From Kitasatospora sp. SolWspMP-SS2h (lineage in GTDB: Bacteria; Actinomycetota; Actinomycetes; Streptomycetales; Streptomycetaceae), in the NCBI RefSeq assembly GCF_003259315.1, contig NZ_QLLT01000009.1:1-64000 (forward strand): 64,000 nucleotides of DNA, written 5' to 3'. Position 1 is the stretch's first letter. Each line of letters starts with the position of its first letter. A model generated the notes under the pieces. That model saw only the letters and a list, made by a program, of their open reading frames with translations. It had not been told where the DNA came from and searched no databases. This document shows, piece after piece, positions 51,579 through 60,510 of the stretch. A program made the translations under genes and the position numbers.

Positions 51579-52214
51579 TCACCCCTCCCGAACGGGTGCG
51601 GCGAAACCGGCGCAGAGCAGCCGCACGCTCCGGGTGAACTTCTCGTCCTGGCCCAGGCGCGGCATCGACGGGCCCATCAGCAGCGGGAACCGCTCGCACA
51701 GTTCGGCGTAGCGCTCGGCGGTGACGGACGGCGGTGCGGCGGGCTGGTTCTGCTCCTGGAGCACGAAGCCGGTGACGTGGCTGAGCAGCGTGTCGGCGCA
51801 GACCGCGCAGTGGTCGGCGGGCAGTCCGGCGTCGAGGAGGGTGCGCAGCAGGCGTTCCATCAGGGCGAGGGCGCCGGTGCTGAGCGTGCCGGGGCTCTCG
51901 GCGAGGAGCTGGGCGCCGCCGGGGTGCTGCTTGATGCTCAGCCGCAGGGCGGTGGCCTGGACCGCCACCCGGTCCGGCCAGTCGGCGCCGGGCGGGAGGG
52001 CTGCGAGGGCCGCGCTGCCGGCGTCGTAGGCGGAGCGGCAGACCCGGTCGGCCATCAGGGCGAGCAGTTCCTCCTTCCCGCGCACGTGGTAGTAGAGGCT
52101 GCCCGCGTGGGCGTCCAGCCGGTCGGCGACCTGGCGCATGGACAGGTTCTGGTAGCCGACCTCGGCGAAGACGGCCATGCCCGCGTCGACGATGCGCTCC
52201 TTGGTGAGCTTCAT
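51579..52214 (-). CDS. TetR-family regulator (TetR_C type)
   Basis: 211 residues. The HTH region is RIVDAGMAVFAEVGYQNLSMRQVADRLDAHAGSLYYHV. The C-terminal domain has LRLSIKQHPGGAQLLAE and HVTGFVLQEQ, typical of the TetR class itself. ATG at 52212-52214. It faces a rhomboid-like membrane protein gene across two inverted copies of a 17-bp palindrome. It most likely represses both genes. Confidence 0.92.
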   Translation of the reverse strand: MKLTKERIVDAGMAVFAEVGYQNLSMRQVADRLDAHAGSLYYHVRGKEELLALMADRVCRSAYDAGSAALAALPPGADWPDRVAVQATALRLSIKQHPGGAQLLAESPGTLSTGALALMERLLRTLLDAGLPADHCAVCADTLLSHVTGFVLQEQNQPAAPPSVTAERYAELCERFPLLMGPSMPRLGQDEKFTRSVRLLCAGFAAPVREG

Positions 52215-52233
52215 GGGCCCACCGTACAAGGTT

Positions 52234-52294
52234 TTCCAACACTGTTCGAAAATCGTGCTAGTTTTGCGCCACGGGTTTTCGAACGGTGTTGGAA
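52234..52294. promoter_or_regulatory. Twin TetR operators
   Basis: TTCCAACACTGTTCGAA (52234-52250) and its inverted copy TTCGAACGGTGTTGGAA (52278-52294), 44 bp centre to centre. Each is itself an imperfect palindrome (TTC-x-AACA-x-TGTT-x-GAA). The interval is AT-rich and contains the divergent promoters. Confidence 0.85.
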
Positions 52295-52321
52295 ACACCG
52301 TGACAGGGGGAGGAACGGGAC

Positions 52322-53008
52322 ATGGGGGCCATCGTCTTCAACGTCACCACGGCCGCGCTGATGGTCATGATGCTCAACTGCGGCCTCGCGGTGCTCGGCC
52401 GCGACACCCTGCGCGGACGACCGCTCCCCTGGGCGGCGATCGCCCTCACCGCGACCGCCGTCGCCGGGGTCCTGCTCCAGCTGACGTGGTCCGGAGCGAT
52501 GGACGCGCTCGACGCCGACCCCGCGAAGTCCGGCTGGTGGCGCGAACTCACCTCGGTGTTCATGCAGAACGGCGGCCTGTTCGGCGGCCTGTGGAACCTC
52601 CTCACCCTGGCCGCCGTCGCCGCGCTCGCCCAGTGGTACTGGGGCGGCCCGCTCACCCTCGTCCTCTTCCTCGCGGGCGTCCTGCTGCCCGGCCGGGTCG
52701 ACGCCCTGCTCGGCCTCGGCGACGGCCCCGGCACCGACCCCCGCAACTTCGCCGGCAGCTCCGGCGCCACCTACTTCCTGGGCGCCACCCTGGCCCTCGC
52801 CCTCCTCACCCGCACCCGCCTCCCCAAGGAGATCGCCCTGGCCGCCGGCGTCCCGGTGCTCGGCCTCGCGATGTGGCTCGCCCAGGACAACGGCCACGGC
52901 CTGGTCTCCGCCTACGGCTTCGCCCTCGCCGCAGCGACCTGGGCCGTCCGCCACCGGCTCCGCCCGGCCCGCCCCACCGCCGTCCCTCCCGGTCCGCACC
53001 AGCCCTGA
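52322..53008 (+). CDS. Rhomboid-like polytopic membrane protein
   Basis: 228 residues with about six membrane helices. The fourth contains GSSGATYFLGA, matching the rhomboid GxSG nucleophile motif. The last contains NGHGLVSAYGFALAA, matching the rhomboid His helix (H followed by small residues and G). This Ser/His pair at suitable spacing (about residues 146 and 192) suggests an intramembrane serine protease, but the family assignment rests on these motifs only. GGGGGAGGAA precedes the ATG. Controlled by the divergent TetR gene (inference). Confidence 0.7.
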   Translation: MGAIVFNVTTAALMVMMLNCGLAVLGRDTLRGRPLPWAAIALTATAVAGVLLQLTWSGAMDALDADPAKSGWWRELTSVFMQNGGLFGGLWNLLTLAAVAALAQWYWGGPLTLVLFLAGVLLPGRVDALLGLGDGPGTDPRNFAGSSGATYFLGATLALALLTRTRLPKEIALAAGVPVLGLAMWLAQDNGHGLVSAYGFALAAATWAVRHRLRPARPTAVPPGPHQP

Positions 53009-53018
53009 GCGGCGGCGG

Positions 53019-53429
53019 TCAGCGGACCGGCCCGTGGTCGTCGTCGTCCGGCCGGAGTTCGGCGGCGATCTCCAGGCCGAGCGGGTAGGACGGCGTGCCC
53101 GAGGTGATCAGCGCCGTCTCCGCGACCCCGATCAGGTCGGCGATCCCGGCGCCCGCGTGGAGTGCGCCCCGGGCGTGGATCCGGGCCGGTTCCGCCCGGC
53201 AACGGGCCGGCAACTGGCCGAAGTGGACCAGCTGTTGGACGCGGTCGCCGAGCGGGCTGTCGGCCAGGACGAGGTGGCGCAGCGCCGTGGACGCCTCCTC
53301 CGTGGAGGGCCGCCCGAAGCCTCGGGCCGGCCGCAGCCGGTCCTCCACGGCGGGCGGGACGGCTCCGAGCGTCGTGCGGTAGCGCTCCCGCAGCGCTTCG
53401 GAACGCTCGGCGAAGGTGCGGTCGGTCAG
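53019..53429 (-). CDS. Carboxymuconolactone decarboxylase-like protein, start unclear
   Basis: The frame encodes LTDRTFAERSEALRERYRTT, a middle STALRHLVLADSPLGDRVQQL, and ARIHARGALHAGAGIADLIG with an ALITSGTPSY segment. The last parts match the CMD/AhpD-like fold. No ATG or GTG lies before the conserved N-terminus (the nearest codon is CTG at 53427-53429; the first GTG is 53348). A second frame just upstream, ending at 53426, encodes VVAVGESVEAEIAAAAIGGA and also looks coding. So a frameshift or truncation is possible. Confidence 0.5.
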   Translation of the reverse strand: MTDRTFAERSEALRERYRTTLGAVPPAVEDRLRPARGFGRPSTEEASTALRHLVLADSPLGDRVQQLVHFGQLPARCRAEPARIHARGALHAGAGIADLIGVAETALITSGTPSYPLGLEIAAELRPDDDDHGPVR

Positions 53430-53700
53430 GCCGCGACCCGCGCGATCGAGGCCCGGACGGCCGCCGGGGCGCCCGCCGGGAAGTCCACGGCCCCGCCGAT
53501 CGCCGCGGCGGCGATCTCGGCCTCCACGCTCTCCCCGACCGCCACCACCGGGCGCGCGGCAGCCGTCGCGCCCCGGCCGGCATCGTCACCTGCCCCACCC
53601 TCCGCGAGCAGCTGACGGCCCGGAACCGGCCCGACCGACGCCGACCCCGGCCACCCCGCCCCGGGCCACCGGGCTGTCCGGCCTGTCCGGGCCACCCGGC

Positions 53701-56169
53701 CTACCCGGGCATCACGCCGTGGATGCGGGAGAGGGTGAACACCCGCTCGGCGTCCCGCAGGTGGCACCAGGCCCGGAGGTAGGGCGCGTCGAGTTCGAGC
53801 CGGCTGAGGGTGCGGACGGTCGTGCTGCCCGAGGTGGCGGTGTACTCGACGGTGATCCGCCGCCCTTCGTCCACGGCGTGGGCCAGCTGGCGGGCGTCGG
53901 TGAAGGACAGGTTCCGGGCGCTCCCGGCGATGATCTCCTCGGTGTCGCTGTGGTACGGACGGCCGTCCCAGGGATCGGGCTCCGGAACGTCCTGCGGGGC
54001 GTCCACGAGCCGGGCGGCCAGGGCCGGCAGGTCGACGCCCGTCCGGCCGCCCGCGGCGGGGACGGCCGCTCGTCGGGTGCGGGGCCTGCCGCCGGGCGGG
54101 CGCGGGGACGGAACGGGGCTCGTCGCCCGCTGCCGCGGGGTCCGCTCGATGCGGACGGACCCGTCGGGCTCCTCGGCGCTGGGGGCGTAGCCCGCGGCGC
54201 GCAGGGCCGCGAGCGTCTCGTCCGGCGGGGTCAGGCTGAGCAGCACCGTGGGCGCCAGCTGCCGCAGGCCGAGCCGGGAGAGCCCGCGGTGCGCGGCCAG
54301 TTCGGCCAGCAGGGCGGGCTCCGCGCCGTGGACCACGCAGGCGGCGGAGGCGACGCGCACCCGGCCGTGGCCGCGCGCGGTGTCGTGCACCAGGTACGAG
54401 AGGGGCTGGGGGAGCGGCCCGCCGGCGGCGGCCAGGTCGGCGACGAGGGCGTCGGCGGTGAGGCCGGTGTCGAGGGCCCGGCGGACGCTCCCGGTGCTGA
54501 ACCGCCACACGGACGCCGCACCGGAGCTCTCCCGGTCCGCGGCGGAGTCCAGCAGCGCACGGAGGCGCGTCGTCGGGGTGCCGGCGACCACGGCCGTCAG
54601 GTCGCTGCCGAAGCGGGCGGTCGCGCTGGCGGCGGGCAGCAGTCGCCGGCAGGCGTCGGCCAGGGCGTCGGCGGCATCGAGGGCTCCGGCGGCGTTGAGG
54701 GCTCCGGCGGCGTCGAGGGCTTCGGGAGCGCCGGGAGCGACGGCAAGCAGGGCCGCCCCGAGCGGGGACACCGCTCCGAGCGCGAGCACGCCGAGCAGCT
54801 CCGCCTCCCGGATCAGGGTGGCGAACGGCGTGGCGTCCTGGGAGAGCCCGTCGGCGAGCGGGCGCAGCCACCCGAGCAGCTCCCCCAGGGCTGCCGGGCG
54901 CACCGCGCCTTCGCCGGCCGGGAGCCGCGCCGCAGCCGCGAGCAGCCCGTGCCGGGCCTGGACGCAGCCCTGGCAGGGCGGTGCTCCGGCAAGCGCCGGC
55001 AGGGACTTCCCGTCCTCGTCGCGGCTCCCGCCGGGGGTCCGCGGGAGCTCCCACCACGCCCGGAGCAGCACGGCGAGCTGGCCGGCCGGGTCCTGCTCGG
55101 CCCAGGCGTCGTAGGACGCGGTCGCCGCCATCCGGTCGCCGTCCGGGGCCAGCAGGCCGGCCGCGCCCGCCGCCTCCAGCACGAGGCGTACCACGCTCTC
55201 GTCGCACCGCGCCGCCCTGCCGATCCGGGACAGCTCGCGCGCGCCGACCCCACCGGACTTGAGCCGGGCCGGCGGCGCGGTGGCGCACGTCCCGAGCACG
55301 GCCACGGCAGCGGCCGTGAACGCCATCGCGGCGGCGGAGGCCTCCCGTTCGACGCCGGGACCGGTGACCGGTGCCGACCGCACCTCGGGCGGGACGGGAG
55401 TGAACGGGGCGTGCCAGTCGGGGCCGCGCAGCGCGAGCGCCACCTCCGCGGGCATCCGGGCCGGCCCGTAGCGGTGGCGGTCCTCGACCAGCAGCCCCCG
55501 CTCCAGGGCCCACCGCTCACCGGGCCGGGCACCGGACGGAGGGCCCCCGAACAGGATGGCGCCCGACCGGTCCGCGGCCTCGTGCGCCCGCCGCCGGAGC
55601 AGCTCCCGGGCCGCCGGGGGCGCCCCGGCCACCAGCGCGACGACCCGGACCGGATCGCTGTGGTGCTCGACCAGCGCCGCCAGCCGCGCCGCCTTCCGGT
55701 TGGCCGAGGGCCGGACGCCGAGCCTCGCCAGTACGCGGCCCAGCTCGTCGGAGGCCGCGCCCGCGAACAGCCGCCCGAGCGGCGCGTCGAGCCCCAGGGG
55801 CGAACCCCACGTGTTCCGCAGCGGCGCCGCCGTCCGCAACAACCCCTCGCCGGCCGGCCACACCAGGGCGTGGTCGGCCAACTCCTCCAGCACCGCGTCC
55901 AACCCGCGGGCGCGGTCGCCGTCCACCGCGTCCAGCAGCCCGGCCAACTCCTCCCGCGACCCGGACGCCGGCGCGACGACGGCCTCCGCCACCTGCAGAC
56001 CGGGCAACGTCAGCCGCGCCAACGCCAACGCCACCGACGCCGGACGCTCAAGGCGCTCCGCCAACTCCCCCACCGACCGCGGCTCCGGCGCCACCGCGGC
56101 ATCCGGCCGCGCCACCAGCACCCGCTCCAACCCGGCCGCACCCAGCCCGTACAACCACCCGGCCAGCAC
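53701..56169 (-). CDS. Helicase-associated (XPB/Ssl2-like) protein with C-terminal WYL domain
   Basis: 822 residues. The N-terminal winged-helix-like region has SVGELAERLERPASVALALARL. The middle has the Helicase_C_3-type segment with PLPQPLSYLVHDTARGHGRVRV followed by VVHGAEPALLAELA. A WYL-like C-terminus follows (RRITVEYTATSGSTTVRTLS-LELDAPYLRAWCHLRDAERVFTLSRI). No helicase Walker motifs are present. In actinobacteria the partner DNA helicase is often encoded next door, but it is absent here. The GTG at 56167-56169 has GGGAGG 8 nt upstream. Confidence 0.85.
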   Translation of the reverse strand: MLAGWLYGLGAAGLERVLVARPDAAVAPEPRSVGELAERLERPASVALALARLTLPGLQVAEAVVAPASGSREELAGLLDAVDGDRARGLDAVLEELADHALVWPAGEGLLRTAAPLRNTWGSPLGLDAPLGRLFAGAASDELGRVLARLGVRPSANRKAARLAALVEHHSDPVRVVALVAGAPPAARELLRRRAHEAADRSGAILFGGPPSGARPGERWALERGLLVEDRHRYGPARMPAEVALALRGPDWHAPFTPVPPEVRSAPVTGPGVEREASAAAMAFTAAAVAVLGTCATAPPARLKSGGVGARELSRIGRAARCDESVVRLVLEAAGAAGLLAPDGDRMAATASYDAWAEQDPAGQLAVLLRAWWELPRTPGGSRDEDGKSLPALAGAPPCQGCVQARHGLLAAAARLPAGEGAVRPAALGELLGWLRPLADGLSQDATPFATLIREAELLGVLALGAVSPLGAALLAVAPGAPEALDAAGALNAAGALDAADALADACRRLLPAASATARFGSDLTAVVAGTPTTRLRALLDSAADRESSGAASVWRFSTGSVRRALDTGLTADALVADLAAAGGPLPQPLSYLVHDTARGHGRVRVASAACVVHGAEPALLAELAAHRGLSRLGLRQLAPTVLLSLTPPDETLAALRAAGYAPSAEEPDGSVRIERTPRQRATSPVPSPRPPGGRPRTRRAAVPAAGGRTGVDLPALAARLVDAPQDVPEPDPWDGRPYHSDTEEIIAGSARNLSFTDARQLAHAVDEGRRITVEYTATSGSTTVRTLSRLELDAPYLRAWCHLRDAERVFTLSRIHGVMPG

Positions 56170-56605
56170 CGACCCACCCTCCCCACCGACGGAACACCGC
56201 ACCCACCGGGCCGCCCCACCCTCCCGGACCCGCCCGCGACCCCCAGCATGGCGCACCCCCGCGAGCGGGGTACGACGAAGCCCCGAAAACCACCCCCCGC
56301 CCTCCGGCCGCCCCCGCCCGGCCCCCAGCGCACCGACGCCCCGGCCCGTGCCGTGCCCCCGCCCCGGTGACAGCAGGGCCCGGCGTCGGGCCGGCGCAGA
56401 CCCGGATCTCCACGCCCTCCACGCACCCCGCGGCGCCCTCACCCCCAAGGGCCCCGGGCCGACCGAGTCCGAGCGGGTCATCCACCACCGGCACCTCGCC
56501 TCTCCGGTCGAACCCCCGTACACCGCTGGTGAACGGGACCGGAACCCGGACCAGAGACCAGGGACCGGCCCCGCGGACCGGCTCGTGCCGCCCGGCCGGG
56601 TCCCC
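56170..56605. other. Gene-free interval
   Basis: About 435 bp upstream of the helicase-associated gene and downstream of the ABC permease gene. Both strands are open in several frames because of GC bias, but none shows a start with ribosome site or recognisable protein. It should contain the promoter of the helicase-associated gene. Confidence 0.5.
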
Positions 56606-59062
56606 TCAGGATCGGCGGTGCGGTCGGCGCAGGGTGGTGCGGGCGGGGAGGCAGGTGCCGAGGGCGGCGAGGGAGGCCGTGCCGAGGAGGACCAGGGCGA
56701 GTTCGGGAACGGGGACGGCCGCCCCGGCGGTGCCGCGGGTGATCCCCTCGGCGTAGGTGCCGAGCACCGTGAGGGCGACGGCCAGGCCGAGCACGGTGGC
56801 GAGGGTGACGGCGGCGGTGGTCTCCCAGCCGAGCATCCGCCGGATCTGGCGGCGGGTGGCACCGGCCAGGGCCAGCGCGGTGAACTCGTGGCGGCGGTCG
56901 GCGATGCCCATGGCCAGGGTGTTGACGACGGCGATGGCCACGAAGGTGATGATCAGCCCGAGCATGACGTAGCCGATCTGCGCGCCGGACCGGTCCGTCG
57001 CGGCGGCGGAGGCCCGGTCGAGCACCCCGAGCCCGGGGTCGCCGCGCAGGGCGGCGGTGAGCGCCTGCCGGGTCAGGCCGTCGCCGCGGACCAGCAGTTC
57101 GTCGTCCAGCGGCACGTCGACGTGGGCGGCGACCAGGTGGTGCGCGAGGGTCAGGTCGCCGAAGCCCAGGCCGCGGCCGTAGAGCGCGACCACCGTCACC
57201 TCCGCCGGGGTGCCGTCGGCGAGGGTCAGCCGGACGCGCTGGCCGAGCCGGTAGCCCAGCCCGTCCGCGGCCGCCGCCGTGTCGTCCGCCAGCCGGTCGA
57301 GGTCGCCGGCGGTGACGCCGAGGTCCAGGGTGTCGGCCAGCCGCCCGGGGGTGACGGCCTGCACGCCGCGCCGGGTGAGCCCGTCCCGGACCTGACTGTG
57401 CAGGACCCGGGTCACCGTCCGGACGCCCGGCACCGCGGCGAGCGCCTCGGCGGCGGAGGCCGGGGCGTGCGGGCCGACCACGAAGTCGGCGGTGCTGCCG
57501 CGCTCGCGCTGGGCGGCGGCCGCGTGCCCGGTGGTGGCCTGGGTGAACAGGATGGTGCAGGCCATCGCGATCAGCAGGGTCAGCGGCACGACCACCGACG
57601 CCAGCCGGTGCGCCCCGGCCCGCAGGTGCTGGACGGCGAGCCAGCCGCCGGTCCGGGACACGCGCAGCGGCAGGGACAGCACGGCCGCCCCGGCTCCGGC
57701 CACCGGCGGACCGAGCAGCGAGAGCGCCGTGCACCACAGCAGCACGGCGAGGAAGCAGACCGGGGTCGACGCCTGGTCGGAGTGCAGGACGGTCAGCAGG
57801 GCGGTCAGCACGGTCGCGCCGGCCGTGGCCAGCACCCCGAAGCCGATCCGGACCGGAGCCAGGCGCGGCGGCTCCGTCTCCGCCTCGCCGAGCGCCTCGA
57901 CCGGCCTGATCGCGGTCGCCCGCCGCGCCGAGATCCGGGCCGCCACCCAGCCGGCCGCCAGCGTGACGGCCGCGGCGCCCAGCGCCGGGACGGGCGAGAA
58001 CACCACGGGCAGGTTCGCCGGGACGACGCCGAGCGCGACGAACCGGCCGTACAGCCAACCGCCCAGCGGCAGACCGGCGGCGGCACCCGGAGTCCCGGCG
58101 GACAGGCCGAGCACCAGCGCCTCGCCGCCGATCATCCTCCGGACCTGCCGCCCGGTCGCGGCCACCGCCCGCAGCACCGCGATCTCCCGTTGCCGCTGCC
58201 GGATCGACAGGCCGAAGGTGCCGACCACGATCAGCAGGGCGACCAGCAGCGAGGTGCCGGCCAGCACGGCGCCCGTGCTGACCAGGCGCACCCCGGCCCC
58301 GGCGGCGTCCGGGAACTCCGCCCGCCCCCGGTCGTCGCCGGTGCGGACCACCGCGCCCGGGGCGCCCGCCAGCAGCGCCCGGACGTCGGCGGCGGCCGTC
58401 GGCGCGGACGGGAAGACGCCGATCGCGCTGACCAGCCCGTCGTGGCCGGCGAGCGTCCGGGCCCGGCCGGTGGTGAAGAAGACCGCGGCCTGGCTGTCGA
58501 AGCCCCGCGCGGTGACCCCGACCACCCGCACGCCCAGCGTTCCCGAGGGAGCCCGGACGACCGTGGCGGAGCCGGGCGTCAGGTGCGCCCGGGCCGCGGT
58601 GCCCGCGTCGACGACCACCTCGTCGTCGGCGGCGGGCGCGCGGCCGGCGGCCAGGGCGAGACCGGCCAGCGGCGCGGACTCCCAGCCGTGGCCCCACGAA
58701 CCGCGGTCCAGGCCGCCGGGCAGCAGCGCCGGGAAGGTCACCTCGGTGGCGACCGCCCGCACCGACGGCAGCGCCGCGACGCGCTCCGCGAGGGCGGCCG
58801 GCACCCAGGCGCGGTCCGCGATCGGCTTGGCCTTCTCCTTGACCTTGCCCTTCCCCTTGTCCACGGCGGCGTGCACCTCCTGGTCGCCGGACACGACGAT
58901 CGGCGCGGCCGCGTAGCGCTCCGGCCGGACGCTGCCGACCAGGCCGGTGACCAGCAGCGTCCCGCAGCCGCAGACCAGGGCCGCGGCGCAGAACAGGGCG
59001 ACGAAGGCGCCGGCGAACCCGGCCCGGCGGTGCCGGAGGGTGGCGAGCGCGAGTCCCAGCAT
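56606..59062 (-). CDS. FtsX-like ABC transporter permease (MacB/LolC type)
   Basis: 818 residues. An N-terminal helix (GFAGAFVALFCAAALVCGCG) is followed by a large extracytoplasmic domain and two FtsX cores. The first is VSTGAVLAGTSLLVALLIVVGTFGL, with RQRQREIAVLRAVAATGRQVRRM. The second is GYVMLGLIITFVAIAVVNTL, with RRHEFTALALAGATRRQIRRM. About eight to ten helices in all. The ATG overlaps the ATPase stop (TGATG). Such permeases drive mechanotransmission or export of peptides, lipids or antibiotics, consistent with the two-component genes next door. Confidence 0.92.
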   Translation of the reverse strand: MLGLALATLRHRRAGFAGAFVALFCAAALVCGCGTLLVTGLVGSVRPERYAAAPIVVSGDQEVHAAVDKGKGKVKEKAKPIADRAWVPAALAERVAALPSVRAVATEVTFPALLPGGLDRGSWGHGWESAPLAGLALAAGRAPAADDEVVVDAGTAARAHLTPGSATVVRAPSGTLGVRVVGVTARGFDSQAAVFFTTGRARTLAGHDGLVSAIGVFPSAPTAAADVRALLAGAPGAVVRTGDDRGRAEFPDAAGAGVRLVSTGAVLAGTSLLVALLIVVGTFGLSIRQRQREIAVLRAVAATGRQVRRMIGGEALVLGLSAGTPGAAAGLPLGGWLYGRFVALGVVPANLPVVFSPVPALGAAAVTLAAGWVAARISARRATAIRPVEALGEAETEPPRLAPVRIGFGVLATAGATVLTALLTVLHSDQASTPVCFLAVLLWCTALSLLGPPVAGAGAAVLSLPLRVSRTGGWLAVQHLRAGAHRLASVVVPLTLLIAMACTILFTQATTGHAAAAQRERGSTADFVVGPHAPASAAEALAAVPGVRTVTRVLHSQVRDGLTRRGVQAVTPGRLADTLDLGVTAGDLDRLADDTAAAADGLGYRLGQRVRLTLADGTPAEVTVVALYGRGLGFGDLTLAHHLVAAHVDVPLDDELLVRGDGLTRQALTAALRGDPGLGVLDRASAAATDRSGAQIGYVMLGLIITFVAIAVVNTLAMGIADRRHEFTALALAGATRRQIRRMLGWETTAAVTLATVLGLAVALTVLGTYAEGITRGTAGAAVPVPELALVLLGTASLAALGTCLPARTTLRRPHRRS

Positions 59063-59796
59063 CACCGGTTCCACGCCCCCAGCCGGATCATCCGGTCGGC
59101 GACCTTGGCGGCGGTCGGTCCGGTCATGGTGTCGGCGACCCGCCCGTCGGCCAGGAACAGCACCTCGTCGGCGTAGGACGCGGCGACCGGGTCGTGGGTG
59201 ACCATGACGAGGGTCTGGCCGAACTCGTCGACGGTCTGCCGCAGCAGGACCAGCACCTCACGGGCCGTCATCGTGTCCAGCGCGCCGGTCGGTTCGTCGG
59301 CGAACACCACCTCGGGGTCCGAGATCAGCGCCCGGGCGATCGCCACCCGCTGCTGCTGGCCGCCGGACAGCTGGCCCGGCCGGTGGCCGGTGCGCTCCCG
59401 CAGGCCCACCCGGCGGACGAGTTCCGCCAGCCGTCCGGCGTCGGCCCGGCGCCCGGCCAGCCGCAGCGGCAGCGTGACGTTCTGCTCGACGGTCAGCGCG
59501 GAGACCAGGTTGAACGACTGGAACACGAACCCCGCGCGCTCGCGCCGCAGTTCGGTCAGCTCCTTCTCGCTCAGCCGGGACAGGTCGGTGCCGCCGAGCC
59601 GGACGGTCCCGGCGGTCGGGCGGTCCAGGCCCGCCGCGCAGTGCAGGAAGGTGCTCTTGCCCGAACCGGACGGCCCCATCACCGCGGTGAAACCGCCCGC
59701 CGGCAGCCGCACCGTCACCTCCCGCAGCGCGGCGACCGCGCCCCGCCCCTTGCCGTAGACCTTGCTCACGGCGTCCAACGTGATCGCTTCGCTCAT
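59062..59796 (-). CDS. ABC transporter ATP-binding protein (LolD/MacB type)
   Basis: 244 residues. Walker A is GPSGSGKST, the Q-loop FVFQSFNLVSALTVEQNV, signature LSGGQQQRVAIARAL, Walker B VVFADEPTGALD and H-loop VTHD. It pairs with the FtsX-like permease. I take the ATG at 59794-59796 (GGAGG lies immediately before it); an in-frame GTG at 59844 would add 16 residues and overlap a palindrome. Divergent from a response regulator gene. Confidence 0.93.
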   Translation of the reverse strand: MSEAITLDAVSKVYGKGRGAVAALREVTVRLPAGGFTAVMGPSGSGKSTFLHCAAGLDRPTAGTVRLGGTDLSRLSEKELTELRRERAGFVFQSFNLVSALTVEQNVTLPLRLAGRRADAGRLAELVRRVGLRERTGHRPGQLSGGQQQRVAIARALISDPEVVFADEPTGALDTMTAREVLVLLRQTVDEFGQTLVMVTHDPVAASYADEVLFLADGRVADTMTGPTAAKVADRMIRLGAWNR

Positions 59797-59821
59797 GCCT
59801 CCAGCCTCCCGGCCCGCGAAC

Positions 59822-59840
59822 TCCCTTCCCAGGGAAGGGA
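59822..59840. promoter_or_regulatory. Perfect 19-bp palindrome, probable response-regulator site
   Basis: TCCCTTCCCAGGGAAGGGA lies 26 bp upstream of the ABC ATPase ATG and 41 bp upstream of the response-regulator GTG, in the shared promoter region. Confidence 0.65.
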
Positions 59841-59881
59841 TCACGCGGCACCCGTGACGTCGTCACGGGTAGGGTCGGGCC

Positions 59882-60490
59882 GTGATCAGACTCCTGCTGG
59901 CCGAGGACCAGCACGTGGTGCGCGGGGCACTGGTGGCCCTCCTCGGGCTGGAACCCGACCTGGAGGTCGTCGCGGAGACGGACTCGGCGGACGACGTGCT
60001 GCCCCGGGCCCGGGTCTTCCACCCCGACGTGGCGGTCCTGGACATCGAGATGCCGGGTCGGACGGACGGCCTCCAGGCGGCCGCCGCGCTGAAGGAGGAA
60101 CTGCCGGCCTGCCGGACGCTGGTGCTGACCTCACTGGGCCGACCCGGGCTGCTCCGCCGGGCCCTGGACGCGAAGGTCGACGGCTTCCTGCTGAAGACCG
60201 CGCCGCCCGCCGAACTGGTCGCGGCCATCCGCCGGGTGGCGGCCGGAGGAAGGGTGCTGGACCCGGCCCTGGCCGTCGCCGCCTGGGACCTGGCGGACAA
60301 CCCGCTCACCCCCCGCGAGAACGACGTCCTGCGCGAACTGGCCGGCGGCGCCGAGCCGCCCGAGATCGCCGCCCGCCTGCACCTGTCCACCGGCACGGTG
60401 CGCAACGTCCTGACCGCGGTCGTCGGCAAGCTGAACGCCCGCAACCGCACGGACGCCGTCAGGATCGCCCGCGAAACCGGCTGGCTCTGA
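59882..60490 (+). CDS. NarL/LuxR-type response regulator
   Basis: 202 residues. The receiver domain has acidic LLLAEDQHVVR, the phospho-acceptor Asp in VAVLDIEMPG (about residue 54), Thr/Ser in VLTSLGRPG and Lys in FLLKTAPP. The LuxR HTH is LTPRENDVLRELAGGAEPPEIAARLHLSTGTVRN. GTG start without ribosome site; possible leaderless mRNA. The cognate kinase gene converges from the other side, and the ABC operon diverges, forming a kinase-regulator-exporter module. Confidence 0.94.
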   Translation: MIRLLLAEDQHVVRGALVALLGLEPDLEVVAETDSADDVLPRARVFHPDVAVLDIEMPGRTDGLQAAAALKEELPACRTLVLTSLGRPGLLRRALDAKVDGFLLKTAPPAELVAAIRRVAAGGRVLDPALAVAAWDLADNPLTPRENDVLRELAGGAEPPEIAARLHLSTGTVRNVLTAVVGKLNARNRTDAVRIARETGWL

Positions 60491-60510
60491 CCGCCGCCGG
60501 CCCCCGCGGC

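Noticed and set aside
55556..59176. A very long plus-strand frame opposite the ABC permease and helicase-associated genes
   Set aside because: No domain or start context, and it is antisense to two well-supported genes.
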